A stretch of 64,000 nucleotides of DNA from Nipponacmea schrenckii. Taxonomy: Eukaryota; Mollusca; Gastropoda; Lottiidae. Position 1 is the first letter of the stretch, and the number at the start of each line of letters is the position of its first letter. Both the position numbers and the translations under genes were made by a program. The notes under the pieces were generated by a model, which saw only the letters and a program-made list of their open reading frames with translations, was not told where the DNA came from and searched no databases. Below are positions 51,801 to 61,900 of this stretch, piece after piece. Where the stretch lies: positions 36,228,338 to 36,292,337 of the forward strand of contig CM060199.1 of the NCBI GenBank assembly GCA_030562195.1, in the 5' to 3' direction.

Positions 51801-53300
51801 AGTGATATGGGTGTCTTTTTTTGTTACAATTATTCACATATTTATAACAAGTTGATCCCGTCTATAATGTAAATAACAAAATTCAGAATAACTCTTATCA
51901 TTTCCAGGTATTATTATTATTTACTTTTGTAGATAAGCTTATACATTAACTATCTGACATACCAAGCCAACAGAATGTCCAATTCATATTCATTTCATTG
52001 ATGTTTAAATGAAGAGATATCAGTAGCTATGTAAGATTTTCTTAATTAATAATACAATACACTCATACTAACCTGGATACTCATCTGATGCACAGAGAGA
52101 AAATTCAGCTGGATATTTACCACACCAACAAAATGTCACAATTAAACCCTCAATATGAAAACCTGCAAAGCGAAAGGTAACCATTATTAATCTTGCTTGT
52201 CTATGCCTTTGATAGTCTCAGGATATATAGACAGACACAGTTCAGAAATGAGAATTCTCTCTTTTTATTGTTCTGATGTTAAACGTTCAGACAGTTCAGA
52301 AATGAAATTTCTCTTCTTTTATTGTACCGGTACTGGTTTTAAACATTCAGACAGTTCAGATGTGTGCAGTCTTTCATTTCATTGTTCTGGTTTTACTGTG
52401 AAATGAGAATATAACTCATTGAACCACAAATACCAAAAATTCTTAGTTCTGATTGGTCCAAATACATGGGGTTTAATAGCAATTTGACATTATGTCTTTG
52501 CAATTTGGCGTATTAATTTCAGTGAACTAGTTACAAATCTTGTTAATGTTAATGATACAAAGGATGTCTTCTTTTGCATTCGATAGCGCACGTGCAGTTT
52601 GTTGTTATGTGCATCGTAGCCTACTGCACCTAACGTCATAAAACCGAATAACCCATGTTATCCATAAAAAAAGAGTCCGGGAACATAATAATCACAATTT
52701 GTGGTACAATTCCAAAAAACGACTTTCTGTTTTAGATTTAGAGGGGGTTTATTCGATATTTAACCATGCTTGAATATATCATTAGAGACCCTCGAGCACA
52801 AGCGGTCTCGGGATCTAATGATTCAAGCATGGTTAAATATCGAATAAACCCCCTCTAAATCTAAAACAGAAAGTGTTTATCTTCTAATTAAAAGCATTAA
52901 ATATTCTATTTAATAAATATAGCTTTAAATTTTTTATTTTGAAAGCAAGAAGGCACCTGCACTAAGCATTAAATTGGTTTGATAATTTTACAACCATCCA
53001 CCGGTCTCAGAGACTGTTGAGTGTCAGCAGTGTTTCAGGAAATAAATAAATATTTGTTTCTTCCTGTTTCTTCTATATGTACATATGATTCCATTGAACA
53101 TCCTTGATAGTAAATGATCACATTGCATATTTTGATTTTATAGTTTAATTATTACCAATGGCATGATATTTATGCTAGATCAATATCTAACTTCAACATT
53201 TACCTTTAAATTTCCATCCAAATTTTTCGGTGAGCGACATTACATTGGCCACATCTAATTCAAACCTCTCTCTGGCTTTGTAATTGTGGCATTGAGCCAT
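42817..53300 (-). CDS. PARP6/PARP8-type mono-ADP-ribosyltransferase with UBA domain
   Basis: Exons in coding order: 53204-53300, 52073-52162, 51555-51641, 51142-51296, 50827-50921, 50066-50217, 49815-49884, 49322-49465, 48614-48766, 48075-48336, 47653-47748, 47460-47552, 47045-47170, 45479-45612, 45161-45209, 44707-44819, 44419-44491, 43864-43983, 43505-43559, 43150-43234, 42817-42910. Total 2343 nt, 780 residues, in frame (human PARP8 854, PARP6 630). The family core is clear: EEVTSAWKISRDEPIVVRLH; a Cys cluster C451, C454, C471, C476 (EYCIICDEPH, VCSRELC); GDAAADIATGAE; LLQWIISSNRSHIVKL; and the catalytic H639-G-S, YGKGIYLSPSSSISFGYS (Tyr674), VCTRFFFVYEDGQVGDSNIN. The Glu of polymerising PARPs is absent, as in PARP6/8/16, so mono-ADP-ribosylation is expected. 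Exon 9 adds a UBA domain (about 307-344). The N-terminus resembles PARP8 more than PARP6. Confidence 0.93.
43235..43350 (-). promoter_or_regulatory. Duplicated 3' splice site upstream of PARP6/8 exon 20
   Basis: The true acceptor reads GGGATTATTTTGTAG|TAATAAC. An upstream copy reads GGGATTATTTTGTAG|TGATAAC, with its AG at 43328-43329. The sequence between the two is open in the exon's frame (93 nt), so use of the upstream site would add 31 residues in frame. Which site is used cannot be told from sequence; the downstream one gives the family-like protein. Confidence 0.6.
44072..44238 (+). mobile_element. Short MITE in PARP6/8 intron 17
   Basis: Left end GGAGACTGTTTCACGAAAAC and right end (reversed) GGGACCTGTTTCACAAAATT form terminal inverted repeats around about 130 bp. 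A TGATC occurs on both sides (CTTGATC left, CCTGATC right), a plausible target duplication. Ends of the GGACCTGTTTCAC type are widespread in animal genomes. Non-coding. Confidence 0.65.
45613..47020 (-). repeat. 45 bp minisatellite made of copies of the exon 14 acceptor
   Basis: About 31 tandem units. On the gene strand each is TTTGATTTATTTTGATTACAG followed by AATAAAGATTATAGTAAAGTA and TGA. The first exonic bases of exon 14 are exactly AATAAAGATTATAGTAAAGTA after GATTGCAG. So the unit is the end of the intron plus 21 exon bases, and the array abuts the real exon at 45612. Distal units are more diverged (GATTACAG inside, one-base losses, GTGACCAA variants near 46800-47010). Confidence 0.9.
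47281..47322 (-). repeat. Isolated monomer of the 45 bp acceptor minisatellite
   Basis: One further unit (reverse strand TTTATTTTGATTACAGAATAAAGATTGCAGTAAA, described in parts as the acceptor TTTTGATTACAG plus AATAAAGATTGCAGTAAA). It lies in the preceding intron, on the far side of exon 13 (47045-47170), separated from the array. Confidence 0.8.
48868..49190 (+). repeat. 28 bp minisatellite with TGACTCA motifs
   Basis: Eleven units plus a partial one, with core CAAAGTGACTCAAAAGAGCT and then TGTATCTT, in the PARP6/8 intron between exons 8 and 9. Seven units read TGACTCA and four read TGACTGA. TGACTCA is the consensus AP-1 (TRE) site. Whether this matters is not shown by sequence. Confidence 0.85.
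49478..49605 (+). repeat. 41 bp tandem repeat, three copies
   Basis: Units of TATAATATTCATCTTCAACT followed by TAAAATCATTGACCATAATAC, three near-perfect copies and a partial fourth, just upstream (on the gene strand) of PARP6/8 exon 8. Confidence 0.8.
52210..52395 (+). repeat. About 60 bp tandem repeat, three copies
   Basis: Units share ACAGTTCAGAAATGA, a C/T-rich middle and TTTTATTGT(T/A)C, then (A)CATTCAGACAGTTCAGA. They are diverged and lie in PARP6/8 intron 1. The open frame across them is a by-product of the repeat. Confidence 0.65.
52722..52874. repeat. Long near-perfect hairpin (54+ bp arms)
   Basis: 52722-52775 is the exact reverse complement of 52821-52874 (outer ends ACTTTCTGTTTTAGATTTAG and its complement). 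Pairing continues inward imperfectly through CATTAGA and CCTCGAG-like parts to a loop of about 15-20 nt. It is in intron 1 of the PARP6/8 gene. No A or B box and no open frame were seen. It could be a foldback transposon or a source of double-stranded RNA. Confidence 0.85.
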
Positions 53301-56300
53301 GATTCTTTTCTAATTTTACTTTCTAGCCCAATTACTTGTGACAAGATTACAAAACATTTCTTTCAATATATTTTCAGCTTCGGCCTCAGGTTAGATGTCA
53401 ATTGGTTGTGTAACCTGTACCATCTGCACCATACGTAAAAAATATATCAATAAACACCTAACACGAACATGGTTGTGCAATCTTTACTAAGTAAAATAAA
53501 ATTTCTGACATTCTCGTTTGTTTACATGGGAAGTTGATCATGTCAAAATGTCCCAAAACGAAATCGCACCAAATGGCGAGGGCAAAAAGGCCCACTTGAC
53601 TTAACAACACTCATTTCTAGAATCGATGAAGTATTATTCATTATTAGGCAATAGACATTCTTAATTATTAAAAACATTGCCATTTAACCTGTCACAAACA
53701 TTTTATGCCTCTTTGAAGCAACCAATCTAGTTAGTTAGAACTAATTTTCGGACTAAATAGATCAGTGATGTTCCACCGATCAGGACTCAGACTACAAAAA
53801 TATTTTATGCTAATGATTGTAAATTTAGTCCGAGCAACTTTTAGAAACCCTCTTTCTTCCTTCCTTTTGGGGTGTTTGCATGTCCATTTTCGACTAATTT
53901 TTGGTCTAGATTTGGAATTTGATGTCTGAAATTGCATTTTCTTGCAAAATTTCTGAGATTATGAGAAATTAAAATGGCGGAAGGTTATTTCTAAAAATAG
54001 TGGTTTTGTGTGCAGTGACAGTCAAGCGGATGTTGATAAGATGTAGTGGTTTACTTTCACTTTGTTTAGTTCAAACTTTTCATGGTCATGCTATATTGAA
54101 ATTTTGTACAGAAACCAAGTATTTGTCAGGCTTTCATGTGACATATAGGAAAGTTTTCAACGAGATTTCTGGAAAAAGTTATGGAAGGTTGAATTTCGTG
54201 ATTTAACATTGAAACAGGTGGCAAATGAATTGGTGGACTGAGTCCATCAGGCTTCTGGTAGTGGAACCTCAAATGTGGTTTTCGTCTTGAAACGATTTTT
54301 AACTCTCTAAACAGCTATCGGGTTTTTTTTTGTTTTACTAAATGCAACGAAGCAGTAGAAATAGGTTTCCCAATCTCCCCCTAATCAGCCCCCTTATCAA
54401 TCGATACATTTTCTGACTTTGAAGGAAACGAGAGTAGAGAAGATGTTGCCTTGGTTACAAGAACAGGGAGTCCAAACTTTTGTCATTCATATTTAAATCT
54501 GAATTATCCCCTTAACTCATGACTGGTAATAACAATAAGGCTCATAATCAGGGGAGGTAAAGGGAAGACACATTGGTTAATTTTTTTTTTTTTTGTATTT
54601 TTTTTTATATAAAATAATTTGAACCTAAAATTGTGCACGACTTCTAGCGGGAATTTTGTTTCGATTTTTTAGTCTTTTCTGACCAAATTAGATTTATTCT
54701 GTATTATATTGGTATTGAAAGTTCAAATAAATATTATATATTAAATTGATAATGTACTGGTTGATACTCACTCTCATTAAATAGGATGGAAATTTACTTA
54801 CCTTTTTTTGTGAAAGAATTAAATTGTCTCATTGGCTAGTGCCAGTGTAAGCCCACTATATCGTTTCTCAAAAATTAGTTTTCTTATTCATGCTTCGTAT
54901 TTACATTTCTCAAATTGTAGAATTTCAACCGATAAATGCCTACAAATAAAATGGTTACAAGCTGTGGAAAGGTTTGATCCACTTACCAAGGAACTATAGA
55001 AGCCTTCAAAGTTCCGTTATAATGCTCAAAGCATTTCCACAAAGATGATTTCTGTCTCTCAAGGCATGAAATTTTAAAAACTGTTGGAAAAAAATGTTGT
55101 TCCGTCCATTTTTAACAGAATATCTAGTAGACAGGACGTGGGTAATCAGCTTTTATAAGACTATGCTAACGTTTATAATGTATCCTTAGCACGATCTAAA
55201 ATCAACAAGGTAACAAGAAATTATAACTTTTAGACCCTTTTCTCGCGTCATATTGAATCCAGACAAAGGCTTTAACTCCTTCACTATTGTCATTAGCTCA
55301 AACATAATTATATTTTACATAATCAAAACTGGAATTGATTAAGCTTTATATACTTTCAGAAGAATTTTACCTTTACTGAGCAAGTACAGTTTTAGACTAT
55401 TTGTTTATCACTTGTTAGTGTTTAGTAACGTTACTTTATTCATTCATTCATTTGACGTCATCAAGTCGATGGATATTTTTCTAAATATATTTATGTCTGT
55501 TTACTCTCGCAGATTAATCTGCACTAGCTATTTAAAGAAGACATTATTTATTTACAGGTCGAACAGAAGCATTCCACTTCATCACCTGATACGTCAACTC
55601 CATAAGTGAGCCAACCACAAATATCAGTGATCACACGTATTATTGTGAATAAGGAACAATAAACCAGAAGTACAAGACCTAAAAATCACTCAGAGGGAAC
55701 TCCTTCACTCAAAGAAAAGAGAAAAAGTACACAGAATATGCTCAAGTTGGTACTTAAATAGGTACGGTTAATCCGGGAAAGATCAATGCTAAGAGGTTTG
55801 GCCAAGGGCCAGCTGATAGAAAGGACCCTGTCAAGGCGGACCTAAGTTGTTATCCTTGTAAAATATAGTTGTTTCTTCTTTCTTTCTTTCCTAATGAATT
55901 AAAAGTATTAAATCAAGGAAATAGAAAGCCTTCAAAAGTAATTACCCTAAAATCGTAGCCTTTCACCTTCTAAAACTAAACTAAATTCGCTAGAACTATA
56001 ACCATCTTACTGAATGGAAGACTGGAACACTGTATTCGGTCAGTATGGATATGGACATTAGTGAACAGAGAAAAGAACACATACTTGCCAAACATTTCTG
56101 TTCTACAGTTTCTGTATATCATTATCACTTTTCTGTTCTGAATAAAACTGAAGTTTAATTGTAAATGTATACGGAAAAGTAGGGATTACCAAATTTCTTA
56201 ATTGTCATTTTCACTAATGGCTTAGGGGCATGCCTCCAGAACCAAAAAGTCCTGGCCTCATACTCCTTTCAAAATTTGTTGTCAAAAAATATAGCACGAC

Positions 56301-56985
56301 ACTACTGAAAGGGCCATTTCCAGCGCAAAAAGATGATTTTGAAAGCCATAACTTAAATAAAAAACATAAACATTTTAATACTTCGATAGTTTTAGCAGTA
56401 CAGTACAGTTCTCCTTTCAAGAGATTATCTGAAATTTTGATTATCAGCATAACAAGTAACCATACATGAATTTGATTCTAACGGCCTTAACTTTGGCCCA
56501 AGAGGTAAAAAAACAAAATTGTACATGCCTTGTGTCTATTTTAATACAAAATAGAATGTGAAAAATTTTCAAACTTTGGACAAAATTGACTTTTCATTTT
56601 TATAAGGCAGTCTGTCAAAGTTTAGTCTTCCTCTTTTTAGCTGAAAAAAATTCCAGTCACATACCGTGATTCTAAGGACCTTAACTACGTCAACATTGAC
56701 CCTCGAATTAAGTATGATATTAAATAAAAGTCTAAACATAAGATCCCCTATCCTATGTGTCTATTTTAGTCGAGAACTAATAACATGAACCAGAAATCTG
56801 ATCCAATACCGCTTCAGATTATAACTTTATATCCTGACATAATGCCCGTGTTTGACAGAAAAAAGAAAAGTCAAGATCATTATATTGTGTGAATGGAGGG
56901 CCGGAAGAGAAAATTGTAATGGATGTCATTTAGTTGCACGAACAAATTATTCAAATGTTGATCTAAAGCAAAGTATTGAACAAAT
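53301..56985. promoter_or_regulatory. Divergent interval upstream of the PARP6/8 gene
   Basis: Should contain the PARP6/8 promoter at its left end. At 53972-53987 AAAATGGCGGAAGG on the + strand is a YY1-like start-site motif; its ATG opens only six codons. A SINE-like remnant lies at 55757-55860 and homopolymer T runs near 54580-54610. No gene was recognised. Confidence 0.4.
55757..55865 (-). repeat. SINE-like remnant (TTTACAGCTGG family)
   Basis: 'AATGCTAAGAGGTTTGGCCA', 'AGAAAGGACCCTGTCAAGG' and 'CTAAGTTGTTATCC' match 17435-17520 in order. The TTTACAGCTGG core itself is missing. Confidence 0.5.
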
Positions 56986-56990
56986 TTCTG

Positions 56991-57300
56991 TTGAAAGGGA
57001 TAATAGGTCTTAGCATGAACATAAAAGTTCTCAAGAATGCCCAATGTGTATGTTCATCAGGGAACTTACCTCGTGTCATAAAGTAACAGAATCTCTTAAA
57101 ATCTTTAAAACTGGCAAAACTAAGTCATTTTTGATCAATGCTTGATCAATTTATTGAGCGTTTTTCAATAATCAACTGCATCTTTATGGATAATTTTTTT
57201 TATGTTATTTATGGTAGCAGGTATATTTACTAGCTCTTACTGACCAAATTTAAAATTTTCAAAGTTGATGTTCATTCTAAGACCTATTATCCCTTTAAAG
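56991..57300 (+). mobile_element. MITE copy 1 (AAAGGGATA family)
   Basis: About 300 bp with clear terminal inverted repeats. The left end is AAAGGGATAATAGGTCTTAG then CATGAACAT. The right end is ATGTTCATTCTAAGACC then TATTATCCCTTT, complementary over about 29 bp with one or two mismatches. It is AT-rich and non-coding. Shared internal blocks: GTATGTTCATCAGGGAACTT, TTATGGATAATT, TTATTTATGGTAGCAGGTAT. Confidence 0.85.
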
Positions 57301-57852
57301 ATGGGATTAAAACGAATGAGAGAGGCAAAAAGAACAAAAACAATTAATCAGGTTTGAGATAGGATATAATGGTATTGAACGATCGGCAAGACAAGAGACA
57401 GTTTAATTTTCTATATTTACTTGGTTATTGAATCACTCAAATAAAACTAACACAATTCAACAAACTTGGGGATTTATAGCCTTTTCTAGTTGACAGACAA
57501 ATTGAGGTGTTATATTATCACGTAGAAGATTGATTTGGCAAAAACCCTTGAAGTTTTGTCTGTTTTTAAATCAACGTAGATTAACAGGTAACTTGTTAAA
57601 CGGTGGTGTAGAATTTTATTTATTAGTACTATACATCTATTCTGAGGAGTAACCTGCTCTGTAGGCTTTATTCATGGTATTTATATAACATATCTAATAT
57701 ATGATCGATCGAAATATTGTTAAGTGATTAAACGATTCTGGACTTCGGAGTGTGGAATCAAAGAGCTTAACTGTTCATGGTGTCCAGAGAACGAATCCTA
57801 ACCATTTGAGAAATGAAGAACATACATCAATGGCATATTACGCTCTGACCAT

Positions 57853-58250
57853 TGTTAAAGTGATACAAGTACTCAAAAATGGTCAATATGAGTAGGCTAT
57901 ATATTCATCAGTGATCTTACTTGGTGTCAAAAAAGTAACAGAAATGAAATGAATGGAATTATACATCCTACTCTTCTGCTATAAAGTAACAGAAGCCCTG
58001 CAAAATCTGGAAAACTCACAAAACTAAGAAATTTTTGAAAAAACGCCTTATTATTTTTTTAGTCGTTTATCAATTATCAATTGCATTTTTATGGATAATT
58101 ACTAAGTTTATTTGATTTATCGTAGTTTTTAAGGATTTTGTAAATATTTATGTCAGCAGGTATATCAACTGATGAATATACACTCCTTTTGGTCAGGTTT
58201 ATCGTTTTAAGATTTATATGTCCATTCTAAGACGCAGTATTCCTGTAATA
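57853..58250 (+). mobile_element. MITE copy 2 with nested SINE 3' fragment
   Basis: Same family, older: the left end is GTTAAAGTGATACAAGT and the right end is GTCCATTCTAAGACGC then AGTATTCCTG. At 57950-57992 it is interrupted by about 40 bp matching the reversed 3' end of the SINE-like family (AAATGAAATGAATGG ... CATCCTACTCTTCTGC). AAAGTAACAG stands on both sides of the insert, as a target duplication would. Confidence 0.75.
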
Positions 58251-58964
58251 TTATAATATTGCCGCAATCAATGTTTTCAAATAAACTTTCGAATCTTGGT
58301 GAGTTATAACGAGCTAATTTAATAATAAATAATTAGAGGTGAGTTGAGAACAATGTTTGATGTGTGTTAACATCTCCAGATTACCTGCTATTGATAAAGT
58401 GTCATTTCATTTACCTGGATGTCGTTACTTGATCAAGTGGTTTTTTATCTTCCCTTTCGCTGTTTTAAATGAAGAATATGTTTCCCTTTTCAGGCAATAT
58501 AGTGAACTAAATCAGCCTCTATGTTTTTGATACGGAAGCGATTCGATAAGGATAATTTTAAATAATTATTTCAGCAAGTGTTTTTTAAAGTTAAAATTTA
58601 TTGTGACAACCCGGTGGAAAATTGCATTGAAGCTTGCCAATAACTTAAAATGTAATGTTTTACTTACAGTGAATATATAACATACATTTTAAGCGACACA
58701 GGTGGTTTTTCTAGACAAACAATAACAATATGTTTAGAATGAGAAAATCAATTGTCTTCTAGAATATAATTTGTTAACATATAATTGTGTCTTTAGTCTG
58801 TAGTGATCTGCTATATGCTGCCTGAACTTTAATATATTCGTATCAATCAAACTGAACTTGGTTGTAAGCCAAAACTGTGGATAAAAATCAGTCTTTCTTT
58901 AGACAAGAAAGATTAGTCGATCGTCTACCTATACAGATTTGTAAACCAATTCGGAAAAGCTAAA
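58251..58964 (+). other. AT-rich sequence upstream of the unrecognised 59-63 kb gene
   Basis: No repeat or exon recognised. If 58965 is a true first exon, its promoter would lie here. Confidence 0.35.
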
Positions 58965-58998
58965 ATGGGAATAGGAAACAGTCGCAAACACAACACAG
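58965..58998 (+). other. Candidate first coding exon A (N-myristoylation-like start)
   Basis: ATGGGAATAGGAAACAGTCG encodes MGIGNSRKHNT and stops at the donor ACACAG|GTAATT in phase 1. It therefore joins 61137 in frame (G|AT, Asp). MGxxxS is the classic N-myristoylation context, here followed by basic residues. Inferred from sequence only. Confidence 0.5.
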
Positions 58999-61900
58999 GT
59001 AATTTTTTGTATATTTTCTTTTTTTTTTTTCATATGGGATAGATTTTTTCGATTGTATTCCGGGTAATTACACCATGCCTGACGAATATAGATCTTGAAT
59101 ACCTTAAACATAATAATGCAATAATCCGATGTCCTCTGAACACTTCTATGTGTTTTGGTCAATCTTTTCGATTACATTAAATCTTATTTCAGTTGACTTG
59201 TCTTCAATGTTTTAAGGGATACTGCGTCTTTGCATGAACATAAAATTTTAGTTCCCAAGATGGTCAATATGAGTTTATATTCATCAGGTAACTTACCAAA
59301 GTGTCATCAACAACAGGCTCCCCTAAAATTCGGAAAACTCACGAAACTAATTAACAAATTATTAAGCGTTTTTCAATTATCAAATGCATCTTTATGGATA
59401 ATTACTCAGTTTGTTGAATATTTTTTAATTTTTCATGTTATTTATGGCAGCAGATGTATTTACTGATGAATAGAGCATTCCATGTTCATTCTAAGACTTA
59501 TTATCCCTTTAAATTCCAACATTTCCATTCAATATAGATTGTAGACGTTCTTGGATACGCATTTGCAAGGAGTATTGTGAATTTCTAAAAATATGACTGG
59601 ATTGAAATCTAACCACACAAATTGGTCACTGAATACAAGTTTTAAATCAACTAAAAACTATTATAGTTAGAATTCTCCCAACTTTTATACTAACTTGGTC
59701 TTCGGAACTTTGGTACATGCACACCTTTTCGGCCCTAGGAATTCATTCAAAATTTTTGTTTCACATTTAAATACGATGTTATGTGTTCCTTTTACAGAAT
59801 CCATAAGAAGTTCTTGCGATTTAAATGTGTATAGGAGGGAAATTGAATAGTCATCATAGTTTTGAAGGCTCGTCATAACTAGTCGATTGCAACTTTACAT
59901 TTTTTTCATTTCCATTAGAATAGATTAGGAATCGCGAAAGATCGTGCTAATAAGGTTTGGGTAAATTTATTCCAATTTTTCCAATTTGGAAATGCACGCA
60001 CGAAATAAAGTGTTTATTATTTGGTTTCGGGAAGATAGCGTATTGCTGACGCTGTATTTGAAGAATAAAATATGCTGATGAACATATAATTTTTTAGTGG
60101 CGATAGAACTAACAGTCCCCCCCCCTCCCAACCTCCTTATTCAAAACAGAAAATATTTATGTGAACAAATGATCAAAGTGTCTAATTTCCACCGAGAACT
60201 GCGTAACTAAATAAAACAGGTGTATAGGTATGGTGGTATGTTTGACAGGAATTTAACTCTAACCTGTCCCAACATCTCATCTAAATAAATTACATCTGAA
60301 TTCTTCATCGACCATTTCCTTGTCAATTTACATTCTTCTGACACGTTTCCAAAACCAGATTTAAAGGACACAGGATGTAACATTGTAAGAATCTTTTTTC
60401 TATCGGAGGAGGGGGAAGGAGAGGTTGATTTAAAAAGGGAAACAGCCTAGAAAAAAGCAATCTTATTGTCAGAGAACAGCGTATAGTTTAAATAGGCAAT
60501 GATGTCGGATGAAGAGGATTTGATCAGATTTACAAAAATGTCAAAGCAAGAATCTAATCGCTATAAGAAATCTAAATCGCCACCCTCATTAAAAAAAGTA
60601 ACTGTTGTAGAAAAAATTGATATAACGGGTTAGAAATCTGTAAATATTGTCTGTGTGGTATATTGATTACAATAACAACTTTATTGGTAATCTACCTCAC
60701 CACAATGAGTTTCACTAAACAAAAACACTCAGATATTTAGTTATCATGTCCGTTTTATTCTTGTATTTAATAAATATAATGCAATTGAATTTGGAAATCG
60801 CAGCAACGACTAAATAGCAACATATGCATCACGTCCATAATAAATATTTGAAAATAACGTATAAAGTTTTATTCAATTAACAAACCTCAAACCAACAGAA
60901 GCAAAACCACAGATATTGGCATTATCTCTCTTACACTCTATTTGTATTATTTTTCTTTTACGTAGAATCACTTTTATATTGTATTTTAATCAGATTGGCT
61001 AGTCTTAGATGTTATAGCTCTTGAGTCAAAGTTCAAATTTGGTTAAGAATTGTGAAGGATTTCAATATGACTTCACTTGGCGATCCTTTTAGAAGCTTCC
61101 ATAAAACTAACATTGTTTTGTTTGGTATATTTTCAGATGTGCAGGATTCTAGAAAAGGTATAACATTTATGTTACCGATACATGAATGGGATTTATTAAA
61201 TCTTGATCAAAATTCGGCTTTATCCCAGACCTTTTCTGTACGAGATGATTTTGAAGATGAATATAAAGATGAAGATGTTATAGTAGCTGGTGAATTCTTT
61301 GCTATCAATGATTGTGGAGAGCACAAAGTAGTACGCCACTGTACAATTTCTGAAGACAATAATGTAGATAATTTTAGATTTTGCGAACTAAAAGACACAG
61401 AGAATTGCGTGTGCGGTTGTTATATGCTAAGTGAAGATGAAAATGATACAAAGGCAATCAACTTAGCCCAATACAACCGATTAGAGTCACCACAGCGCTG
61501 TCGAAAGCGCGAAGAAGCTCTAGAAAATCAATTACAATGTTGTCTTAAAAGAGGAGAAAAAAGTTCAGGAGAATATTTGAATGACGCCACACGACTTGCA
61601 ACTGAATGTGGATATGAGACCGAAGACGAACTACTAAAATATTTCGATATGCATCAAAATCCTGTACAGGTTGTCAATAATTGCAGTACAGATAAATTTA
61701 AGAAATCGAAGTTTCATCCCAAAACAAATAAAATGAACTCACATTCAATCCAGGACATAAAAAATGCGAAGATACCACAGAAAATAAGACAAACTGTCGT
61801 TGGAATTCGGCCATGTTGTCCTAAAGATTATATTCATTGTGATGAAGACTTCATTAAAGGCAAGAAGAACTCCACTGAAATTTTCAATAAACCTTTTGAT

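Noticed and set aside
53973..53990. Start of a + strand gene at AAAATGGCGGAAGG
   Set aside because: The frame stops after six codons with no donor; kept only as a promoter-like motif.
54000..54206. 68-codon + strand ORF next to the YY1-like motif
   Set aside because: No similarity, no splice signals and low-quality composition; likely chance.
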